NCBI GenBank assembly: GCA_015178975.1
Contig: WHVD01000167.1
Span: 62,001 to 126,000, forward strand
Length of the DNA: 64,000 bases
DNA from: Hysterangium stoloniferum
Lineage: Eukaryota; Basidiomycota; Agaricomycetes; Hysterangiales; Hysterangiaceae
Direction: 5' to 3'
Shown: positions 56,034 to 64,000 of the stretch, in pieces
Layout of the letters: every line of letters begins with the position of its first letter
How positions within the stretch are numbered: the first letter of the stretch is position 1
Translations under genes and position numbers: made by a program
The notes under the pieces: generated by a model
What the model was told of the DNA's origin: nothing
The model's input: only the letters and a program-made list of their open reading frames with translations
Databases searched by the model: none

Positions 56034-56666
56034 TGTGAAGAGTGGTGGAAGTTCTAACCGTTCTATATATGAAGAATATCGACCGTTTAGGTACGACACT
56101 AAGATGTATTGACTGTCTAAGTCTAATACAGACTGGACACGTATTGACTACTTAGTTCAATACAGTAGAGAGAAGTAGCTATCTAGAGTAAAGTAGAGAG
56201 CTAGAACGAATAAGTAGAATCGACTGTTAAGTGTGATTCTGGACGACTGCTTGAGTGTAAAGTAGAGTAACTAGAGAGTTGAATAATAGAGTAGTGTGGA
56301 TGTAGTCCACGTGGGTTGAGATAAGGATTGAGTTTCGACTGGTACAGTTCGAAACTCTGATTGAGTAGATAGCTAAAGCCTGTCTGTGACGGTCGAGATG
56401 ATACACCAATCACAACTTACAGGACACTAACAGGTGTCTGGGTAAGTTGTGGTTGCAGTGTAAAAGTGTCTGAGTTCTAACTACGGGCGCTAGAATACAT
56501 AAGTCTGGTGTGTATGCGCCCACAAGAGTCAATGTACCACATACATAGGTCGTTGAACTAATTATAGATGTATAATAAAATAGAGAGAAAACAGAAATAA
56601 TAAAGGGAATATAGTAAGAGCTCATCCAACTATGTTTCCTGACTGTATTTCACCATACCTCTCACA
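56034..56666 (-). repeat. 5' LTR of Z2
   Basis: 633 bp, plus-strand TGTGAAGAGTGGTGG to CCTCTCACA; pairs with 44500-45132. Confidence 0.93.
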
Positions 56667-56671
56667 GATGG

Positions 56672-56802
56672 ACAGGTAGTCTGAAAGAATTGAGCTTTGA
56701 CAAAAACCTGATCACCAATTTTGAGGTTGGGTGGTGGAATCCAGTTTTTGTCTGCTGAATGCTGATATTGCTCTTGGGCAGACATTATTGCAGTCTGGAG
56801 TT
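56672..56802 (-). pseudogene. Y1 pol fragment between two insertions
   Basis: Minus strand encodes SAQEQYQHSAD, PPPNLKIGDQVFVKAQFFQT, the integrase C-terminal segment that joins 44499 after removing Z2 (44500-56666) and one GATGG. It is cut on its other side by the LTR at 56803. Confidence 0.82.
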
Positions 56803-57662
56803 TGTGAGGTATCAGCTTTATCTCATAATATTCTCTTAATTTTCTGTGAATTATTTAATATTTTCTCGAAATTATTGTATTTTTATTGTGAAATATAAGG
56901 CCTAATTCCTTTTAATTTTGCATAATACATAATAGTATATATGAGCTCATATAATTCTATTATATCTTATTTATTTTATTATAATTTTTAACTAATTATT
57001 TATATTTTATTTACTTAGTTATTGCTTTTCAGCACCCCAAAATACATATGGCCCAGATGGATCCACACTATATTTCAAATATTATTTCTATTTTCTCTCT
57101 ATTTTATCATACACATATATTAGTTCGATGACCTATGTAATCCTATGGCACATAGACTCTTGTGGATGCATATGCACTAGACCTATGTATTTTAGCACCT
57201 ATAGTTAAAATTCAGACACTTTTTACCCTGTAACCATGACTTGCCCAGACACCCACTTAGTGTCCTGCAAGTTGTGATTGGGGTATCATCTCGACCGTCA
57301 CAGATGGGCTTCAACTATCAGTGCAATCACCATTTTGAACTATATTAGTCAAAACCCGAACTGTTATCTCAATTCACACAGACTACATCCATACTACTCT
57401 GCTTTGTTCAACTCTCTTATATTATTTCCTTAATCATTAGAGCAGTCGCTCAGAATCATACTGTAAAGTTGATTCTCTTCCAGTCATCTTAGCTATCTAT
57501 TTGGTACTTAAGATAACTAATCCTTCCAGTGTATTGAACTTAGACAGTCAATACACATTTTGATCTGTATTAGACTTAGATAGTCAATACATTGTCATGT
57601 CATACCTAAATAGTTGATATTCTTCATATATAGAATGGTTAGAACTTCCACGACTCTTCACA
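56803..57662 (+). repeat. 5' LTR of a plus-oriented Z-like element
   Basis: 860 bp from TGTGAGGTATCAGC to GACTCTTCACA. Its 3' half resembles the Z2 LTR; the first ~250 bp are AT-rich and different. It is followed by a TGG-type primer site, so it is the 5' LTR of a longer element. Confidence 0.78.
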
Positions 57663-57663
57663 G

Positions 57664-57680
57664 TGGTAATCCGGGCCAGG
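57664..57680 (+). promoter_or_regulatory. Putative primer binding site of the Z-like element
   Basis: TGGTAATCCGGGCCAGG one base after the LTR end; matches the Z1 and Z2 primer sites. Confidence 0.5.
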
Positions 57681-58317
57681 CCACTCTTTCCCTATGAAGA
57701 AAATGTCCATTAAAAGTAACAGACTCCTTTACACATGATGACTATGGGCAAAGAACAGGCCATGAAACCTTCAGTGGGATCAAGTAGTTCCTTCGCGTGA
57801 TGAAGACCCACTAGTCTTGAACTGCCTGGAAATGTTACAATGAGAAAGCCTTCGCTGACTTCCCAAAAACAAATATCTGTTGGAGGCTCTCCCTGAATTG
57901 AAGTTGAACCAGTGACAGCCAGCTGATTAGGACCACCTTCATGCCAGGAACTAAGGTAGGCGTCACTTTAGTTCAGCACCTTATGTAATCATATTACTAA
58001 GCACCAAGAGCGGCCAAATTTGCGAATCAAATTTTTGAAAAATTTATTATGAAGTCAAAAAATGAATTGGAGTCACTATAATGGTACAGGCATATTAATT
58101 TGAGCTTGCCGTACTTGTGCAAGCATGATTGGAGGTAATGTACAATGGCCATGGTATCTTTTGTTGACCCACACAGTCTCCACTCCTGACAGTCCGAGAT
58201 CATAACCTGATATGAACCGGGCAGACCTATTTGCATATCTAGCATGGGAAAACAATGAGATCAGATAGTGGGCAGAAGGATAAGAGAAATACCTTCTGAT
58301 TTGAAGCAAAGGGATAT
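57681..58317. other. Remnant interior of the Z-like element
   Basis: About 640 bp after the LTR and primer site, with no recognisable protein domain, then cut by the LTR of Y2. The 5 bases before Y2 are GATAT; the matching right-hand copy would lie beyond the window. Confidence 0.5.
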
Positions 58318-59137
58318 TGTTAGGATACACACACAGGCCGGGTTTCTGGAGAAACCCGCAGGATATCCAGTAGGACTTGGCTTCAGCTTATAGGCTGCAC
58401 CCTCACTAGATCGTGTTGTCCAATTTCAAACGGATGGACAGGGATCCCGGGGAGTCCGGGTGGGGTTCATGGGTCGTACGTCGTAAGTCGGGGGTCGTGG
58501 GTCATAAGTCGAGTTGGTTGAGAGAGGTAGATGCGCCGGAGCCCGTGGGCTCCAACTAGTGCAAGCGATGTGAATCAAGTAAGGTTTTTAAAGCGGAAAA
58601 TGTTATTAGATTACTGGGGGGAATCTAAGCTAATTTTCTGACTGGATTGTATGTACAACATCTGCCAGTTTTTATAGACCGTGGAATTAATGACATACCA
58701 AATCCAGTAATAACGAAATGAAACTAACAAAACATAAAACGGGAATAGTAAACACCAAATTGGTGTTAGGAATGGGACGGAACGGAGCGGAGTCCAAATC
58801 GTGACAAAGCATAACCCATAACGGGAAATGGAGTGGGAGCGGAGTCCTAAATTGTGACAGGTCATTTGACTAAAATGGGAACGGGGCTCGATTAGAGCAG
58901 TGACGGGATTCTAAGCGGGGACCAGTGACTGATGCGTGGGACGAAGATGGACATAGACAGAGACGGAGTCCGGGGGAAGTCCGGTGACTGATATGTGTCG
59001 TAATGAGGTCGAACGTAACTAGTCTTGACGTAACGGAGTCCGGGCAGGAAATCCTATAAACAGACAATTGGTGCTTGTAGCGCGTGGGGGCGTACGGGTT
59101 ACTGCCCGGAGTCCGGCGGGATTGTCCAATCGTAACA
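58318..59137 (-). repeat. 3' LTR of Y2
   Basis: 820 bp, TGTTAGGATACAC to CGTAACA on the plus strand, with the core GGACTTGGCTTCAGCTTATAGG at about 58373. Matches the solo LTR 24218-25015. Confidence 0.9.
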
Positions 59138-59151
59138 GTATCCTCCCTTTA
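59138..59151 (-). promoter_or_regulatory. Polypurine tract of Y2
   Basis: Minus strand reads TTAAAGGGAGGATAC directly before the 3' LTR, close to that of X1 (AAAAGGGGAGATAC). Confidence 0.7.
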
Positions 59152-59248
59152 AGCCGAAGTCCCAAAGAGGCTCTAGACCTAAATAAGGTTCTTGTCAGCT
59201 GCGCGCATGTGTCAAAAGTCATGTCGGTTACACGTATGTGTCAAAGAG

Positions 59249-59296
59249 TCATGTGATCTGGAAGGTAAGGTTCAAATGCGACGAGCCTATATATAA
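59249..59296 (+). promoter_or_regulatory. Promoter elements of the Y2 antisense gene
   Basis: TCATGTGA at 59249-59256 and TATATATAA at 59288-59296, 50 bp before the ATG at 59346, as in the copies at 23625 and 28247. Confidence 0.55.
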
Positions 59297-59345
59297 ATTT
59301 GAAAAAATAGAAATTTCTTCTTCTTTATTACCCCCATCTTCAAAA

Positions 59346-61010
59346 ATGGGACCAAAGCCAACACCTAAAAGAGTGATGCCAACCGCGGGGTCCTCCACGG
59401 GCTCTCCGTATCGGGCACCTTGGAGCACAGCCCAATTGTTAGCATGGCGAGAAGAGCAGCGCCGACTTCGTGAAGAAGCAGAGAGGGAGGTGAGGGAGGC
59501 TGAGGAGGCCCTGGACCAAGAGTACCAGGCAGCATTGGCTGCGGAGGAAGAGGCCGCAAGGGAGAGGGAGTGTGAAGCAGAGGAGGCTGCGCAGGTGGCC
59601 ATGGAGAACACCCAGGTGGCTGTGGAGAAAGCCCAGGTGGCTGCGGAGAAAGCCCGGTTGGCCACGGACAGGGCCGCAATTGTTGCGGGAAAGGTAAGTC
59701 CCAATATTCACTTGTCGAAATTTGCTGACTTGTATTTTTTCAGTGCAAGGCGACAGAGGTGGAGTCGGAGTCTGAGGGGGAGCCAGAGAGCCCCCAAAAG
59801 GTAAGCCTCATGTCCGTGGGATAACCGTGGAAACTGACCGTATCAACAGAAGGCAAGGAAGGCGGTGCCAGTCCGTCTTCCGACGCAGAACGAGCCGTGG
59901 TGTTCCGGTTGTAACGACTGGAACACTGAATGCAACCAAAAGTCCGGCCGGGGTCCGGGGTGCTATCAATGTGTGCACCTCAAGGCGAGGTGCTCGCTTG
60001 TTCACGAGCAGGCCACGGGGTCCGGGGTCCAGGGCATGAGATGTAAGCGGGTCAGACGGGTTGTCCGGGTTGGACGAAGTCCTTGGACAGATCGCCGAGG
60101 GCATCGAGGCCCAAAACGAGTTGCTCCAGAAGAGCAACAAGGTCCACATAGTGTAAAGGGTATGCATATATGCATACTCGGACTAAGGAATAATAGCTGG
60201 ATTATAGTACTTTATTATTTACCTTTTATTTTCTTTCTTTATATTCTTTCTATATTTCGAGCACACCTTGATTTTGTAGTTCGAAGCTTTGTGTATACGT
60301 ATGGGCGCTCTCGGCGCCAAAAGAGACAGACAACTTTTACCCAGCAGACACCACCTCGTAAACGACCCAGACGTCGAATAGCGAGAGGTGTCAAGGGTAA
60401 CGTTTCAACTACCTCTAAAGGTAGTATTCTCTTGCATACTAACGTACTTTGGACTCGAACTGCGAAGGTCGAGTTCCAATCTAAGGTCTTTGCGCTAGTC
60501 GACATTATAGTCGACTCGCGCTATTATTTCCTTACTCTAGATATTCAGCTTCACATTGATTATCTATTTTACATCTAGCTACGAGTTGTACCGTGAAGGT
60601 CAACTCCTTCATTCTTTCATTCTAGCCATCAAGAGCAACTGTACAGTTGCTCTTGTGACACATAGCATGTCTTCTTACTAGCACAGCTTGTCTAGTAATC
60701 TACGGTATTGTACTGTACGGTCAATATCTGCTAATAGTAGTTGAATAGACACTATTCTTCATATATCGAACGGTCAGAATCTATCGACTCTTCACACATA
60801 GTGGTGGCGAAGGAACTGTGCGGACTCCGCGAGGAATTTTGGAAGTTCCTGGCGGAGTATGGCGGCTATGTATATGAGGAGCCGCAAGTCGGGAGTTCCG
60901 AGGATGCCAGATTGGATGAGGACGGGGTTGACGCAGAGGTCACGGAGCTTCCTGAGGAAGTAGCTGAGGCGGCAGGGAAAAAACACAGCCCCATAGAAAT
61001 AGATGAATAG
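59346..61010 (+). pseudogene. Antisense coiled-coil/Zn2Cys6 accessory gene of Y2 (split by a solo LTR)
   Basis: Exons 59346-59693 and 59744-59800, then 59850 onward, with phase-0 GT-AG introns at the same places as in X1. Exon 1 (116 codons) starts MGPKPTPKR, then a Glu/Arg/Ala coiled coil ending in repeated QVAVEKAQVAAEKA-like heptads. Exon 2 is acidic. Exon 3 has C-x2-C-x6-C-x9-C-x2-C-x6-C (CSGC...CYQC...), the GAL4-type pattern. After the cluster the frame changes near 60030 (a frameshift, or a further 48-nt GT-AG intron at 60044-60091). The helix EAQNELLQKSNKV is cut by the LTR at 60152 and resumes at 60797 with an acidic C-terminus ending PIEIDE at 61010. Confidence 0.72.
60152..60796 (+). 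repeat. Solo LTR in the Y2 antisense gene
   Basis: 645 bp from TGTAAAGGGTATGC to GACTCTTCACA, flanked by exact duplications CATAG (60147-60151, 60797-60801). Same LTR type as 31287-31928. Confidence 0.93.
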
Positions 61011-61212
61011 AATAGAAATAGAACTTGATAATAATTGAACATAAAAGTAAAGCGTGAAACACATAAAAATAAAAGTCAAAGCCAAAGTCCACGGAGAGTC
61101 CGCTTAAAGACTTGACAAGACATGTCAGAACCTGTAAAAGCAAAGAGAGACATAGGGCGACAGGGAATAATGAAAATGAGTCCAAACATAACACGGGGTC
61201 CGCGGAGTGTGG

Positions 61213-64000
61213 TCAGAGAGAAGATAATGGTCCAGGTTTGAGCGGGTAAGCTGTATGAAAGTCAGTAATGATTTCCGTGGCATTACCGAGTTCCGTGGCC
61301 AAAATCCAGGAGGTTTCTTCATCGGTGCCCTCGTAACCCACCCACTTGACCAAGTAAAGCAGTTTACAAGTGTGTCGATGCTTGTCTATTTTTGAATCTA
61401 AATTCTGTGAGATTTCAAACTCGGGTTCTCCGTCAATGATGACAGGAGGAGGCGGAGATTGCACGCGATCCGGGATAGTGTTAGCAGTACAAGGTTCTAG
61501 TATAGAAACATGAAATACCGGGTGTACCGCGCGCATGCTATCCGGAAGCTGTAGAGTCCAAGAGACTGAACCTACTTGTGCAATAATGTCAAATGGGCCT
61601 AGATATTTTTCAGCAAGCTTCTTTGATGGACATGTAGTCCTGAAGAATTGAGCTTTGACATAAACAGGGTCACCAATCTTGAAGTTGGGTGGCGGGATCC
61701 GGTGTTTGTCCGCTGAATGTTGGTATTGCTCTTGGGCAGACAATATTGCAGTCCAGAGTTCCTCGTGGAACTTGTGGAGGTCCGTGGTGAACTCTTGAGC
61801 GCGAGCAGAGGCGAGATTTCGTTCTGGATGTACTGTAATATTTGGATTATATCCTTTATTTGCAAAGAACGGGGAAACACCAGTAGTGGCCGAAGGTGCA
61901 TTGTTGTAAGGAAACTCCGCAAGTGGTAACAAGGTTTTCCAATTGTCCTGTTGGTAGTTGCAATATACGTGGAGGTATTGTTCCAATGTCTGGTTGACGC
62001 GTTCGGTTTGTCCGTCACCTTCCGGATGATGTCCGGACGTGAAATGTAATGTCATGTCATGTCCAAGGATTTTCCGAGGGATCTAAAGAAGTGAGACACG
62101 AACTCTGATCCTCTATTGGAAGTTACGTGGGACGGAACTCCATGCTTGGAAAATACGTGGATAATGAAAAGTTCCGCTAACTGCACGGACATGATTGTAT
62201 CATAAGTAGGGATGAATATACCTTGTTTTGAGAATCTTTCAACAATGACTAGAATAGCAGAAAAGCCTTCAGAATCCGGTAGGTGTTCAATGAAATCCAT
62301 AGATATAGAATTCCACAGGTGTTCTGGTACGGGGAGTTGTTTCAAAAGGCCGTATGGCTTGTGTCGCTGAGATTTCGAGTGGGGACAAGTAGTGCAAGAT
62401 TTACAATAGTGCTTAACGAATCCACGGAGTCCGGGCCAAGTATAGTCTCTTCTTATTAATGATAGAGTTTTGTTGTACCCGAAATGTCCTGAGAGTGGAT
62501 GATCATGTTTGTATTGAAGGATCCTGAGGCGGAGGCCATTGGAGTCCGGTACATAGATACGATTGTCAAGTCTAATGAAACCATGTTGATCAAGAGACCA
62601 CCGAGGTTGATCGGGGTCCACGGGATTGTCCAGATGAGCTTTAGTAACTGGGTCTAGCGGAATTGCCGATAGAATATCTTGATGTAACTTCTCGATATCC
62701 ATAATGATAATTCCACGGACAATGGGATTGACGAGGAAAGTTGCGCAGACCGATGCGGTAAGCTGTTGATTCGTGAAAATAGGTTTCAGGTTGTGCAGAT
62801 TTACCATTGCATAGTCGTTGCTCCCCTCTTTAGGATAGACGTCCCATTGTCTAGTTAAAGCGTCGGGTTTGCCGCCGAGACAGCCGGGTCGAAAGCAGAT
62901 AATCATGTTGAAGGCAGAGAGATATTCAGACCAGCGGGCCTGCCAGCGGGTCAAAAGTTTTGTGGTAGAAAAGTATTCCAGGTTTTTGTGATCTGTTACA
63001 ATGTCAATAGGAGCTCCTGAGCCTTCCAAATAGTGTCGCCATGCTTTGAAAGCTGAAAAGATTGCCAGAAGTTCTTTATCATGAACATCGTAGTTGAGCT
63101 CTGCTCCGGTAAAAGTCTGGGACAGAAAAGCCACGGGGTGAACTTCTCCGTTGGAGTCCTGGATAGACAAAATGGCTCCAAGTGCATAGTCGGAGGCGTC
63201 CGTTTCAACAATGAGCAGGAAGTCCAGTTTCCAATGCGACAGAATAGGAGCTGTAGAAAAAGAATTTTTTAAAAGATTGAAAGCTTTTTGACACTTATCA
63301 TTAAAGTTCCACGGAGTACCCTTACGCGTAAGACGGGTAAGGGGTACCGTGATGTTGGAATATCCACGGATAAAACATCTGTAAAAATTGGCAAAGCCGA
63401 GGAAGGATTGTATATCTTTAAATTTTCGGGGTTTGGGCCAATCTTTGATGACTTGCACTTTAGTTTCATCCATGCGGAGTCCATCAGGTCCCATCATGAA
63501 ACCTAGGTATTCCACGGAGTCTGTGTCAAAAGTACATTTTTTACCATTTGCGAATAAACCATGTTGTCTGAGCCTCTGGAGAACTTCATGGACTTGTTTG
63601 TCGTGTTCTGCGGGATTCTCGGAGTAGATAAGAATGTCGTCCAAGTAAACAATGATGCATACATCAAGCATGTCGGAGAAAATGTCGTTGATAAAATGCA
63701 CAGAGCATTGGTGAGTCCAAAAGGGATGACCAACCACTCGAAGGCCCCATAACGGGTTCTAAAAGTGGTTTTCCATTCGTCACCCGTGGCAATCCGGACC
63801 AAATGATAGGCGTGCTTGAGATCTATTTTGGTGTAAATCCGGGCATTCTGCGGGGCATCGAGCAGGTCAGATATGAGTGGGAGTGGATATTTGACCTTTT
63901 TGGTGACAGCATTGAGTCCTCTAAAATCAACACGAAGTCGAAGGGATCCATCCTTTTTTCTGACAAACAGAACAGGTGCTCCAAAAGGAGACTTTGAGGG
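61213..64000 (-). pseudogene. Y2 pol: RT, RNase H, integrase, chromodomain (5' part outside)
   Basis: RT ([40 protein letters not shown]), RNase H ([38 protein letters not shown]), integrase (HKHDHPLSGHFGYNK...CKSCTTC, SMDFIEHLP, HPEGDGQTERVNQTLEQY) and chromodomain (EFEISQNLDSKI...LYLVKWVGYEGTDEETSW), stop at 61213-61215. Breaks: a deletion of about 10-14 bp near 63695 in the FQRF region shifts frame, and a 5-bp duplication at 62050-62060 shifts it again. The second integrase Asp reads Asn (TSNRGSEF). Confidence 0.92.

Larger units (their letters stand above)
44500..56666 (-). mobile_element. Family-Z Ty3/Gypsy chromovirus Z2 with sense ORF after pol
   Basis: 12.2 kb between exact duplications GATGG (44495-44499, 56667-56671) with two 633-bp LTRs. 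Minus-strand order: 5' LTR, TGG-type PBS, gag-like ORF, gag with zinc knuckle, protease-RT, RNase H, integrase, chromodomain, about 2.5 kb of further sense coding sequence, polypurine tract, 3' LTR. A family-X solo LTR lies in it (52302-53023), leaving about 11.4 kb. All ORFs carry damage. Confidence 0.92.
58318..64000 (-). mobile_element. Family-Y chromovirus Y2 (runs off the window)
   Basis: Contains the 3' LTR, polypurine tract, an opposite-strand accessory gene and pol from the chromodomain back into RT, in the same layout as X1 and Y1. The gag and 5' LTR lie beyond position 64000. Damaged by a solo LTR (60152-60796), a small RT deletion and a 5-bp duplication in integrase. Confidence 0.9.

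Overview
The first 22 kb carry single-copy nuclear genes of a filamentous fungus. They are split by many short introns of about 50-65 nt with GT-AG, or occasionally GC-AG, borders. The gene set and the style of the chromodomain-type Ty3/Gypsy elements in the rest of the window suggest an Agaricomycete, most like Rhizoctonia/Cantharellales. That placement is inference from remembered protein style, not from a search.

Host region (1-22.3 kb). In order: the 3' part of the complex I 75-kDa subunit gene (NDUFS1 type, +); a full ABC-B exporter of STE6/pheromone-exporter type (-); the ribosome biogenesis factor NOP53 (+); acetyl-CoA synthetase (-); a 15-exon gene joining a kinase-like domain with destroyed catalytic motifs to two C2H2 zinc fingers (-); and a PDK1/Pkh-type kinase with a C-terminal PH-like region (-), preceded by a 40-codon upstream ORF.

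Repeat region (22.4-64 kb). This is a cluster of transposons nested inside one another, and most insertion boundaries can be read from target-site duplications (TSDs). An old family-Y chromovirus (Y1, pieces at 22.8-25.5, 44.1-44.5 and 56.7-56.8 kb) was hit by a Tc1-type transposon (T1, 25530-44059, TSD TA). T1 was hit by family-X chromovirus X1 (27349-43805, TSD GGTAT). X1 was hit by Z1 (32192-40281, TSD ATCTT), and Z1 by a palindromic CACTA-like foldback element (33889-36927, TSD AGA). A second family-Z element, Z2 (44500-56666, TSD GATGG), also sits in Y1. Five solo LTRs lie inside these elements, four with exact 5-bp TSDs. A separate LTR plus primer site (56803-58317) and a second family-Y element, Y2 (58318 to beyond the window end), follow.

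Most notable system: the family X and Y chromoviruses carry, between the chromodomain end of pol and the polypurine tract, an extra gene on the opposite strand. Three copies are visible (28247-29231, 59346-61010, and a degenerate one at 23625-25358). Each has its own E-box-like and TATA promoter, two introns at matching positions, a charged coiled-coil N-terminus and an acidic C-terminus; the two better-preserved copies also show a GAL4-like Zn2Cys6 cluster. X1 also shows a Tf1-like self-priming signature: the 11 bases beside its 5' LTR are exactly complementary to an LTR site 33 nt downstream of a TATA-like box. Almost all elements carry CGA-to-TGA nonsense changes and catalytic Asp-to-Asn changes at CpG sites.
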